Positions 29,253 to 37,805 of a stretch of 64,000 bases of DNA are shown piece after piece (position 1 is the first letter of the stretch; every line of letters begins with the position of its first letter). A program made the translations under genes and the position numbers. The notes under the pieces were generated by a model, which saw nothing but the letters and a program-made list of their open reading frames with translations, was not told the DNA's origin and did no database searches. This DNA comes from Kitasatospora fiedleri (lineage in GTDB: Bacteria > Actinomycetota > Actinomycetes > Streptomycetales > Streptomycetaceae), in the NCBI RefSeq assembly GCF_948472415.1, contig NZ_OX419519.1, positions 930,001-994,000 on the forward strand, written 5' to 3'.

Positions 29253-29978
29253 GTGACTCGGATCTCGGTCCGGGGCGTCGCTGTCGCCTCCGCCACCGCG
29301 GTGACCGCCGTCGGAGCGGTCGTGGGTGCGGCCGCCGGCAGTGAGGGCAAGGCCGTCCAGACGGTCGACGTCGCGAGCGCCACGCTGCTCGCCGACGCGC
29401 CCACCGGTGCGCAGGCCCAGAACGTCAGCGACGGCATCGGCCGGCAGGCCGACGCCCAGCAGGTGTCCGCCGACACCGCCGCCCGGAAGGCCGCCGCCGA
29501 GGCCGCCCGGCAGAAGGCCGCGGCCGACGCCCAGGCCAAGGCCGACGCGGACAAGGCCGCCGAAGCCGCCAAGGCGGCCGCGGAGAAGGCGGCCAAGGAC
29601 GCCAAGGCCGCCGAGGAGGCGGAGGCGAAGCGGTCCACCGAGCAGGCGAACCGCGATTCCGCGCGCAGCGTGCTGGCCAGCGTCCCGGCCGGTTCGGTCC
29701 AGGACATCGCCCGGGGGATCATCGGCAGCGACACCCAGTTCCAGTGCTTCAGCCAGATCGTCACCCGCGAGAGCGGCTGGAACTACACGGCGAGCAACGC
29801 CTCCTCCGGCGCCTACGGCCTGGTCCAGGCGCTGCCGGGCTCCAAGATGGCCTCGGCCGGCGCGGACTGGCGCACCAACCCCGCCACCCAGATCAAGTGG
29901 GGCCTCAACTACATGAACAGCCGCTACGGCAGCCCCTGCGGCGCCTGGTCGTTCTGGCAGTCGCACCACTGGTACTGA
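29253..29978 (+). CDS. Secreted lytic transglycosylase-like protein with coiled coil
   Basis: 241-aa exported cell-wall protein. Signal sequence about residues 5-32 (VAVASATAVTAVGAVVGAAA). An Ala/Lys/Glu-rich helix of ~75 residues (about 65-140, DADKAAEAAKAAAEKAAKDA) probably forms a coiled coil. The C-terminal SLT/aggregation-promoting-factor-like domain (about 155-241) shows QCFSQIVTRESGWNYTASNA with the catalytic Glu, then SSGAYGLVQALPGSKMASAG and GLNYMNSRYGSPCGAWSFWQ. GTG start at 29253 (an ATG one base ahead runs into TGA). A strong terminator follows. Confidence 0.87.
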   Translation: MTRISVRGVAVASATAVTAVGAVVGAAAGSEGKAVQTVDVASATLLADAPTGAQAQNVSDGIGRQADAQQVSADTAARKAAAEAARQKAAADAQAKADADKAAEAAKAAAEKAAKDAKAAEEAEAKRSTEQANRDSARSVLASVPAGSVQDIARGIIGSDTQFQCFSQIVTRESGWNYTASNASSGAYGLVQALPGSKMASAGADWRTNPATQIKWGLNYMNSRYGSPCGAWSFWQSHHWY

Positions 29979-30032
29979 CCGGCCCCGACCGCGGCTCCGC
30001 GGTGGCGGAGCACGGCGCACGACGTACGGCCC

Positions 30033-30067
30033 GAGGCCCGCGCGACCCCCGTGGTCGCGCGGGCCTC
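30033..30067. terminator. Hairpin terminator after the transglycosylase gene
   Basis: Perfect 15-bp stem (30033-30047 with 30053-30067) and 5-nt loop, ~55 bp after the stop codon. Confidence 0.82.
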
Positions 30068-30235
30068 ACCGTTCCCGCACGTCACCTTCACCTCCCGCGT
30101 CCCGGGAGTCGCGTCCCGGCTCACTATGCTTCGCCTCTGCCGAAGGTTCCCTCCCGTTTTGCGTTATCCGCCGCCGGCCGGTGGATCTCCCAGGGTGTGA
30201 GGGCAGGACGCGAGAACACGAGGACGGACCGGGCT

Positions 30236-31911
30236 GTGGACAGTGGACGGGCGGCGGCGCTGGTCGGGCGGGCGCAGTGCGGTGACCGGCAGGCGGTGGC
30301 GGAGCTGGTCGGCGGCCACCTGCCGCTGGTCTACAACGTGGTGGGGCGGGCCCTGTCGGGGCACCCGGACACCGACGACGTGGTGCAGGAGACGATGCTG
30401 CGGGCCGTGGACGGCCTGGCCGGGCTGCGCGATCCGGCCGGGTTCCGGAGCTGGCTGGTGGCGATCGCGCTGAACCAGGTGCGGCGCCGGTTCCGGGACG
30501 CGGACGCGGTGGACGCGGTGCCGGACCCGGCCGCGGTGGCCGATCCGGCCGCGGACTTCGTGGGCCTGACGATCGTCCGGCTGGGCCTGTCGGAGCAGCG
30601 CCGCGAGGTCGCGGAGGCGACCCGCTGGCTGGACGACGGGGACCGCGAACTGCTGGCGCTGTGGTGGCTGGAGGCGGCGGGCGAGCTGTCGCGGACGGAG
30701 CTGGCGGCGGCGCTGGAGATATCGCCGCAGCACGCGGCGGTGCGGGTGCAGCGGATGAAGGGCCAGTTGGAGGCGGCCCGGGTGGTGGTGCGGGCGCTGG
30801 CCGCGGTGCCGGGTTGCCCGTGGCTGGCCGAGGTGACGGCCGGTTGGGACGGCGTGCCGGGCGCGCTGTGGCGCAAGCGGATCGGGCGGCACGCCCGGGA
30901 GTGCGCGGTGTGCGGGGAGCAGCGCCGCGGCCTGGTCCCGGCGGAGGGGCTGCTGGCGGGCCTGGCGCTGGTGCCGCTGCCGGACGGGGCGCGGTTCGCC
31001 CAGGAGCTCGCCGCCGCCTCCTCCCACGGTGGCGGCGACGGCACCGGCGGGTCCGCGCCGCGGGCCGGGCGGGCGGCGCACCGGCGGGGCCCGTCCGCGG
31101 GCGGTGCGCACCGGGCGGGGGCGCGGCGCGGTCACCGGCGGGCCCGGCGGCGCGGCCCGGCCCCGGTGGTGCTGGGCGGCGGGGTGGTGGCCGCGGTGGC
31201 GGTGGTGGCCGGGCTGCTGGTGGTGGTCGGCGGGACGGACACACCGCCGGCGGTGGGCGCGGCCGAGCCGCCGCCGCCGTCCGTGGCGGCACTGGTGGAC
31301 CCGGCGCAGGGCACCGCCCCGGCGGCCGACGGGGACGCCTCGCCGTCCGCCGCGCCGTCCGGGTCCCCGTCCGCCTCGGCCTCCCCTCGCCGAGCGCGCC
31401 GGTCTCCTCCGCCGCCCCGTCCCCGTCCGCGTCGGCCTCCGCCAAGGCGTCCGCCCCGGCGGCGCCCGGGTCCGGGTCGGCCGCACCGTCGGCGAACCCG
31501 GCGGCGGCCTCCGCCGCGAAGCGGTCGACGGATCTGGCGCAGCAGGTGGTGGACCTGGTCAACACGCAGCGCGCGCAGGCGGGTTGCGGGCCGGTGCGGT
31601 CCAACGCGAAGCTGGCGACGGCGGCGCTGCGGCACTCCGAGGACATGGCGGCGCGCAACTTCTTCGACCACACCAACCCGGACGGGGCCGGTCCGCAGCA
31701 GCGGATCGACGCCGTCGGGTACGCGTGGAGCGGCTGGGGCGAGAACATCGCGCGCGGGCAGAAGGACGCGGCCGCGGTGATGGAGAGCTGGATGAACAGC
31801 CCGGGTCACCGGGCGAACATCCTGAACTGCAAGTTCACCGAGCTGGGTGTGGGGGTCCACCTGGGCACGGGTGGCCCCTGGTGGACGCAGGACTTCGGCA
31901 CGCCGCGCTGA
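30236..31911 (+). CDS. ECF-type sigma factor fused to zinc motif, TM helix and CAP domain; one frameshift
   Basis: 558 aa after correction. Sigma region 2 is at about residues 19-65 (ELVGGHLPLVYNVVGRALSG, DDVVQETMLRAVDGL) and region 4 at about 130-175 (LSRTELAAALEISPQHAAVR). A short His-x3-Cys-x2-Cys motif (HARECAVC, about 218-225) matches the zinc-binding anti-sigma signature. A single membrane helix spans about 310-333. A Ser/Pro/Ala linker follows, then a CAP/SCP domain (about 430-558: VVDLVNTQRAQAGCGPV, HSEDMAARNFFDHTNPDG, GENIARGQ, SPGHRANILNCKFTELGVG). The frame breaks near 31385 in CCCC; one base restores 559 codons. Likely a membrane-held sigma factor sensing the cell surface. The GTG at 30236 is chosen; 30197 is an alternative. 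Confidence 0.85.
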
Positions 31912-31983
31912 GGCCGGAGCCGCGAACGGCGCGGAGACCGCCGTCCCCCGCCCCCGCCCCCGTCTCCGTTCCCGGTCGAGCGG

Positions 31984-32403
31984 TCAGTCGGTGGTGGCGT
32001 GGGTCCCTTCCCGCGGGCGGGGGACGGCGTCGGCGGCGTCCGCGGTCAGTACGGTCTCGCGCAGGTCGGCGAGTGCCTCGTCCACCGAGTCGTGGACGTC
32101 GAAGATCCGCTCGATCCCGAAGAGCTGGAGGATCTTGCGGGTGTGGACGTCGGGTCCGGGCAGGACCAGCCGCAGTTGTCCGTCGCGGGAGGACAGCATC
32201 CGGCGGGTGGCGACCAGGACGGCGAAGCCCGTGGAGTCGCAGAAGTCGACCCGGCTGATGTCGACCACCATCCGCAGGCAGCCGTCGGTGACCAGTCGCT
32301 GGAGGCGTTCGCGGAGGGCAGCGACTCCGCTGATGTCCACCTCCCCGGCCACCTGGACCACCGTCCAGCCGTATCGCTCCCCGTAGCTCACGCTCAGTGC
32401 CAC
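31984..32403 (-). CDS. STAS-domain anti-anti-sigma factor
   Basis: 139-aa protein of the SpoIIAA/BldG/RsbV type, which frees a sigma factor by binding its anti-sigma kinase. The STAS core is present: VVQVAGEVDISGVAALRERL, then MVVDISRVDFCDSTGFAVLV, with Ser in the phospho-site motif DSTG. It ends with the long helix DSVDEALADLRETVL and an acidic/Arg-rich tail. GTG start at 32403 after GAAAGG. An in-frame GTG at 32574 with an excellent GGAGG would add 57 residues unlike the family, so it is less likely but possible. No kinase gene is adjacent. Confidence 0.87.
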   Translation of the reverse strand: MALSVSYGERYGWTVVQVAGEVDISGVAALRERLQRLVTDGCLRMVVDISRVDFCDSTGFAVLVATRRMLSSRDGQLRLVLPGPDVHTRKILQLFGIERIFDVHDSVDEALADLRETVLTADAADAVPRPREGTHATTD

Positions 32404-32633
32404 GCTGTTGCCTTTCTCTGGTGCCGCTTGGGGTATGCGGCCCCTGCCCGTTTCCTCCGGCGGCAACCCTGTTCCAGGTGACGATTTGGCGGTCGAACGG
32501 AGTAATTTCCGCGAAATGTCATGGCCAGGGACCGTTGAACGGTCGAATTCGCTGGCCGACCCGATGATCTGCACAGGATTTCCTCCGGTTGGCGGTACCC
32601 CGGGGGTGGCCTGCCGGTACAGAGCCGGGAGGA
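32404..32633 (-). promoter_or_regulatory. Region upstream of the STAS gene with a palindrome
   Basis: Contains GACCGTTGAACGGTC (32530-32544; 7-bp arms, 1-bp centre) and a related half-site CGGTCGAACGG near 32490. AT-richer than its surroundings, as expected of a promoter region. It also holds the optional N-terminal extension of the STAS gene. Confidence 0.5.
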
Positions 32634-33976
32634 CTAGCCGGGCGTGTTCTCCCGCTCCTGGAGGACCTGGCGCATGCGCTGTCCGGTGGCGTCCGGGGCG
32701 ATCAGGGGGGCCGGGTAGCCGGCGGGGCGGCGCGGGGACTGCCAGGGGCGGTGGATCTCGCGGCCGGGGAGGTCGGCGAGCTCGGGGAGCCAGCGGCGGA
32801 CGTAGTCGCCGGACGGGTCGTAGCGGTCGGCCTGGGTGAGCGGGTTGAGGACCCGGTTGGGGCGGGTGTCGGTGCCGGTGCCGGCCACCCACTGCCAGTT
32901 CATCTGGTTGTTGGCGAGGTCGCCGTCCACCAGGTGGTGCAGGAAGTGCGCGGCGCCGGGCCGCCAGTCCTGGCGGAGGGACTTGGTGAGGAAGCTGGCG
33001 GTGAGCAGCCGGGCCCGGTTGTGCATCCAGCCGGTCTCGGCGAGCTGCCGCATCCCGGCGTCGATGATCGGGAAGCCGGTGCGGCCCTCCCGCCAGGCGG
33101 CCAGTTCCTCCGGGTCCTCGTGCCAGTGGCCGGGCCGGTGGCGGTAGTCGGCGCGGGCGGCGTCGGGGCGGGCGGCGAGCACCTGGTAGTGGAAGTCGCG
33201 CCAGACGAGCTGCCGGACGAAGGCGTCCGCGCCGTGGCCGCCGCGACGTTCGGCGAGGTGGGCGAGTTCGTTGGCGGACAGGCAGCCGAAGTGCAGGTAG
33301 GGCGAGAGGCGGGAGGTGCCGTCGGCGGCGAGGTCGTCGTGCAGGGCCGCGTAGTCGTCGGTGTGCCAGTGCTGCCAGGCGCGGCGGGCGGCGGCCTCGC
33401 CGGGGTCGGGCAGGCTGCCGGCGGTGGGGGTGGCGGTGGGCAGCGGGGCTCCGGGCAGGTCCTCGGGGGTGTGCAGGGCGGACGGGGCCGGCAGCGGGGC
33501 GCGGCGGGGGGTCTGCTGCCAGGCCCGGTGGTAGGGGGTGAAGACGGCGTAGTGGTCGCGCCGGCGGGCCGCACGGCCCCGGGCGGGACGGCGGTCAGCG
33601 ACGCGTCGTGCACCCGCAGCCGTTCGCCGAGCGCGGCGCGCAACCGCTGTTCGCGGCGGTGCGCGTAGCCGCTGACCCCGGCGGCGACGTGGACGCTCGC
33701 CGCGCCGGTCTCGGCGGCGAGTCGCGCGGCCTGTTCGGCGGTGTCGCCCTCGCGCACCAGCAGTCGGCCGCCGGCCCCGCGCAGGGCGGCGTCCAGTTCG
33801 GCCAGGCAGCCGGCCAGGAACGCGGCCCGGTTGGGGGCGGCGAAGCCGGCGGCGGCGATCGCCGGGTCGGTGACGAACAGCGGCACCACCCGGTCGGCCC
33901 CGGCGCGGGCGGCGTGCAGGGCGGGGTTGTCGTGCAGGCGCAGGTCCTGAGTGAACAGGACGATGGCGAGAGTCAT
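32634..33976 (-). CDS. phr: Deoxyribodipyrimidine photolyase, one frameshift
   Basis: 447 aa after correction. Blue-light FAD enzyme that reverses pyrimidine dimers. The N-terminal antenna domain starts MTLAIVLFTQDLRLHDNPAL. The C-terminal FAD domain has SRLSPYLHFGCLSANELAHL, DAFVRQLVWRDFHYQ, GRTGFPIIDAGMRQLAETGW, MHNRARLLTASFLTK and DLANNQMNWQWVAGTGTD, all hallmarks of the class I CPD photolyase/cryptochrome family. The frame breaks near 33562 (GCCGGCGCG). One added base gives RDHYAVFTPYHRAW and 448 codons. ATG start at 33976. Confidence 0.92.
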
Positions 33977-34282
33977 GGTGCTGGTTTCCGTACGGGGTTC
34001 GCGGTGTCGACTTGGCGACCTGTCGGTGTTCCGGGCGGCGCGGTGGCCGCGCCGGGCGGTGGTCGGGCCGACGGCCTGGGCGGTCTGGTCGTTCTGGCGC
34101 TGTGGTGTTGTGGTGTTCTGGCGCTGTGGCGTGTGCGGTCGCGGCGTTCTGCGGCGGGGACGGGTGTCCCGTACGTCTTCGGAGCGGTCGCCGCACCGGA
34201 TGGGGCCGGGGCGGGGCGGGGCGGGCCTCGGCGGTACTGTCGGCCCGTCCCCCTCGCCGATCACACCACCGGGAGCCGTACC

Positions 34283-35239
34283 GTGCACCAGCTCAGCCAC
34301 GCCGACGTCCAGGCCGCCGCCGACCGGATCGCGGGCCTGGTCCGCCCCGTGCGGGTGGTTCCGGGCGGGCCGGGCGGGGTGTGGCTGGCGTTGGAGCACA
34401 TGCAGCACACCGGCTCGTTCAAGGCCCGCGGCGCGGTCAACTTCCTGCGCGCGCACCGGGAGGCGGGCACCCTGCCGGACGCGGGCGTGACCATCGCCTC
34501 GGGCGGCAACGCGGGCCTGGCCTGCGCGTGGGCCGCCCGGCAGCAGGGCGTGCGGGCCACCGTGTTCCTGCCGGTGAACGCGCCCGCGGTGAAGGTGGCC
34601 CGGCTGCGCGGCTACGGGGCGGATGTCCGGCTGGCGGGCGGCGAGTACGCGGAGGCGCTGGCGGCCTGCGAGGAGTTCGCGGCGGCGAGCGGCGCGCTGG
34701 CCTCGCACGCCTACGACCACCCGCTGGTGGCGGCCGGGGCGGGCACCCTGCTCGGGGAGATCCACCGCCAGGTGCCGGGCCTGGACACGGTGGTGGTCTC
34801 GGTCGGCGGCGGCGGCCTGTTCGCGGGCGTGGCCACCGCGGCCCGCGCGCACGGGGTGCGCACCGTCGCCGTCGAACCGGAGAACTGCCGGGCCCTGCAC
34901 GCCGCGCTGGCCGCCGACGCGCCCGTGGACGTGCCCGTCGACTCGGTCGCCGCCGACTCGCTGGGCGCCCGCCGCGCCTCCGCCACCGCGCTGGCCGCCG
35001 CCCGCCACCGGGACGTGCGCACCGTCCTGGTCCCGGACGCGGCGATCGTCCGGGCCCGCCGCGACCTGTGGGAGGAGCACCGGATCGCCGTCGAGCACGC
35101 CGCCGCCACCGCCCTGGCCGCCCTCGGCACCGGCTACCGCCCCGCGCAGGACGAGCGGGTGTGCGTCGTGCTGTGCGGCGCCAACACCGACCTGACGACC
35201 CTGGCCGGGGCCGACGGGGACGACCGGGACGACGTCTGA
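34283..35239 (+). CDS. PLP-dependent threonine/serine dehydratase-like enzyme
   Basis: 318 aa of fold-type II PLP enzymes. The PLP lysine lies in HTGSFKARGAVNFLR, the substrate loop is SGGNAGLACAWAAR and the phosphate-binding glycine loop VSVGGGGLFAG, all in normal order. The enzyme would deaminate threonine or serine to the oxo acid. It lacks the C-terminal ACT regulatory domain of biosynthetic IlvA, so it is of the catabolic or broad type. GTG start at 34283 after GGGAG. It ends 115 bp before the orphan cas3 on the same strand. Confidence 0.88.
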   Translation: MHQLSHADVQAAADRIAGLVRPVRVVPGGPGGVWLALEHMQHTGSFKARGAVNFLRAHREAGTLPDAGVTIASGGNAGLACAWAARQQGVRATVFLPVNAPAVKVARLRGYGADVRLAGGEYAEALAACEEFAAASGALASHAYDHPLVAAGAGTLLGEIHRQVPGLDTVVVSVGGGGLFAGVATAARAHGVRTVAVEPENCRALHAALAADAPVDVPVDSVAADSLGARRASATALAAARHRDVRTVLVPDAAIVRARRDLWEEHRIAVEHAAATALAALGTGYRPAQDERVCVVLCGANTDLTTLAGADGDDRDDV

Positions 35240-35354
35240 CCCCTTTCCCTTGCCGTACCGGCGAACTGTCGGCCCGTACGTCCGCGCCGCGCTGTCGGCC
35301 CGTCGTCCGCGCCGCGCCCTAGAGTCGGTGGCCGGTCCGACGGAGGGGAACGGG

Positions 35355-37748
35355 ATGGCGCAGGGGTTCGAGGAGTTCTTCCGCACGGCGACCGGCCACC
35401 GGCCGTACGAGTACCAGCGGGCGCTCGCGGCGGACGGGCTGCCGCGGGCGGTGCGGGTGCCGTCGGGGGGCGGGAAGACCGCCGGGGCCGTGCTGGCCTG
35501 GCTGCACCGGCGGACGGTGGCCGCGCCGGGGGCGACCGCGCGGCGGCTGGTGTACGCGCTGCCGCAGGGCAGCCTCCCGCACTGGACGCACCGGCGGATC
35601 GGCGGGTGGCTGCACCGGCTGGGCCTGGCGGACGCGGTGGACCTGCACCTGCTCGCCGGGCCGGAGGCGCAGAACGGCGCCTGGCGGCGCCACCCCGAAC
35701 GGACCGCGATCCTGGTCGGCACCCACGACGTGCTGCTGAGCCGGGCCCTGATGCGCGGCTTCGCCGACACCCGGACGATGGCACCGGTCTCGTTCGGGCT
35801 GCTCAACAACGACGCGCACTGGGTGTTCGACGAGGCGCACCTGCTGGGCCCCGGCCTGCCGACCGGCGAGCGGCTACAGGCGCTGCGCGAGGCGCTGGGC
35901 ACGACCGCGCCCACCGGCAGCACCTGGATGTCCGCGGTCGGCGACGGCACCGCTCCCCCGGCGGGGCCCGCCGCGACCGGGGTCCGGCGGGTCCGCCGCC
36001 TGCACCCGGACCCCGACCCGGACCGGTACGTGGCCGACCTGGTGGCGGCCCTGGGCGCGGCCCACCGGCCCGGCACCCGGACCGTCGCCGCGCTCAACTC
36101 GCCGGCCCGGGCCCGCGCGGTCCACGCCGCGCTGCGCGCCGCGCACCCGGACCGGCCGGTCGTGCTGCTGCACCCGTACCTGCGCGCGGCGGAGCGCTCG
36201 GCCGGGCGGGACCACGAGCGGTACGACCACCGGCACGACGAGCGGTACGACCCGGTGGCGGAGTCGGCGGACGGGGACGGCCGGGACGGCTTCCTGGTGG
36301 TGACGCGGGCGCTGGACGCCGGGTCCGACCTGTCCGCGCGCACGGTGCTGACCGAACTCGCCCCGTGGAGCGCCCTCGTCCAGCGGGCCGGGCGCTGCAA
36401 CCGGCACGGCGAGCACCCGGAGGGCGGCGACCTGCTGTGGTGCGTCCCACCGGGCGGGCCCGAGGACGAGGACGAGGACGGGCCCGAGGACGGGGACGGG
36501 TACGGGTCCGGGGACGCGGGCGGCGCTGCGGCGCGCTGGCTGGCGGCGCACGAGGGGGCGGCCGTCACCGTCGCGGACCTGTTCCGGGCCCGGGTCGAGC
36601 CGGAGGTGCCGCAGGCCCCCGCACTGGGCGTGCCCGAGCTGGTGGCGCTGTTCGACAACGCGCCCGGCGCCGACCCGGTCGACGTGAGCCGGTGGCTGCT
36701 GCCCGACCGGGAGCGGACGGTCTTCGTCGCCTGGCGCGCCCTGGCGCCGGAGGGCCCCGCCCCGGACGAGCCCGGGCCCGGCCGCGCCGAGCAGTGCGAG
36801 GCCCCGCTGGGCGAGGTGCGCGCCCGGCTGGCGGCGGACGGCGGCGGGGCCTGGCTGCGGGACGACGCCGACGGGCGGTGGCGGCCCGCCACCGCCGCGG
36901 ACCTGCGCTCCGGCGCCCTCCTGCTGCTGGACGCGGCGCGCGGCGGCCACCTGCCCGGCACCGGCTGGACGCCCGGCAGCCGCGTCCCCGTCCCTCCGCT
37001 CTTCACCGGCCGCACACCCCCGGCCACCGCGTGCGCCGCCTGGGTCCCGCTGGAGCAGCACCTGCGCGAGACCGAGGAGGAGGCCCGCGCCCTCACCGCC
37101 GTGCTGCCCGGCCTGAGCGCGGCCCAGCGGGAGGCGGTGGCCCTGGCCGGGCGGCTGCACGACCTCGGCAAGTGCCACGACGTGTTCCAGGCGATGCTGC
37201 GCGGCGGCGGGGGCGACCCGCCGCCGGGGCTGCTCGCCAAGTCCAAGTCGCCCTGGAACACCGGGGTTTCGTCCCGCCCGTTCTTCCGGCACGAGCTGGT
37301 GAGCGCGCTCCTGCTGCTGGCCGGCCCGCACTGGCACGCCCCCGGCGCCGACCCGTCCCTGGTCACCTACCTGGCCGCCGCCCACCACGGCCGGGTGCGG
37401 GTCACCGTCCGCCCGGAGAGCGGTGAACCGGCCCCCGCGCTGCTCGGCGTCCACCCCGGCGACCGCACCCCGCCGCTGGCCCTGCCCACCGGCGAGCGCT
37501 TCCCCGCCCGGGTGCTCGACCCCGCCGCCCCGTTCCGCCCGGACGGCCGCTGGGCGCCGCTGCTCGGCGCCCTGCTCACCGCCCCCGACCTGGGGCCGTT
37601 CCGGCTCGCCCACCTGGAGTCCCTGGTCCGCACCGCCGACTGGCGCTCCAGCGCCCGGCACGACGGCCCGGTCCCGCCCGCCGAGCAGGCGACCCCCGGC
37701 CCCACGGCCCCCGGCTGCCCGGACGGGCCCCGCGCAACTATCCGATGA
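35355..37748 (+). CDS. Orphan Cas3, helicase followed by C-terminal HD (type I-G/I-U kind)
   Basis: 797 aa. The N-terminus FEEFFRTATGHRPYEYQRAL is the pattern of the type I-G (formerly I-U) Cas3. An SF2 helicase comes first: Walker A RVPSGGGKTAGAVLAW (about residue 36), DEAH in HWVFDEAHLLGPGLPTG (about 159), TRALDAGSDLSA, motif VI LVQRAGRCNRHGE (about 343). An HD nuclease follows in the C-terminal half: AGRLHDLGKCHDVFQ (about 602), FFRHELVSALLLL and LAAAHHGRVRV (about 676). This order is opposite to the I-E Cas3 at 13.5-16.4 kb. An acidic repeat (EDEDEDGPEDGDG) interrupts the middle. No csb1, csb2 or cas4/1/2 genes of a I-G locus and no repeats are nearby. ATG at 35355 after GGAGGGG. Confidence 0.85.
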   Translation: MAQGFEEFFRTATGHRPYEYQRALAADGLPRAVRVPSGGGKTAGAVLAWLHRRTVAAPGATARRLVYALPQGSLPHWTHRRIGGWLHRLGLADAVDLHLLAGPEAQNGAWRRHPERTAILVGTHDVLLSRALMRGFADTRTMAPVSFGLLNNDAHWVFDEAHLLGPGLPTGERLQALREALGTTAPTGSTWMSAVGDGTAPPAGPAATGVRRVRRLHPDPDPDRYVADLVAALGAAHRPGTRTVAALNSPARARAVHAALRAAHPDRPVVLLHPYLRAAERSAGRDHERYDHRHDERYDPVAESADGDGRDGFLVVTRALDAGSDLSARTVLTELAPWSALVQRAGRCNRHGEHPEGGDLLWCVPPGGPEDEDEDGPEDGDGYGSGDAGGAAARWLAAHEGAAVTVADLFRARVEPEVPQAPALGVPELVALFDNAPGADPVDVSRWLLPDRERTVFVAWRALAPEGPAPDEPGPGRAEQCEAPLGEVRARLAADGGGAWLRDDADGRWRPATAADLRSGALLLLDAARGGHLPGTGWTPGSRVPVPPLFTGRTPPATACAAWVPLEQHLRETEEEARALTAVLPGLSAAQREAVALAGRLHDLGKCHDVFQAMLRGGGGDPPPGLLAKSKSPWNTGVSSRPFFRHELVSALLLLAGPHWHAPGADPSLVTYLAAAHHGRVRVTVRPESGEPAPALLGVHPGDRTPPLALPTGERFPARVLDPAAPFRPDGRWAPLLGALLTAPDLGPFRLAHLESLVRTADWRSSARHDGPVPPAEQATPGPTAPGCPDGPRATIR

Positions 37749-37805
37749 TCCACTCGTTGGTCCGTCCGACGTACCCCGGTCGCGTGCCGAGCCTTGGAGG
37801 GGCCG

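Noticed and set aside
27002..29764. 920-codon minus-strand open frame overlapping the permease and transglycosylase
   Set aside because: Only its extreme 3' end (the Ser-Gly repeat gene) has a ribosome site and sensible protein; the rest is antisense to well-supported genes.
32900..37366. 1488-codon minus-strand open frame antisense to the orphan Cas3
   Set aside because: Low-complexity Arg/Ser/Pro composition from the high GC third position; Cas3 motifs on the plus strand are decisive.
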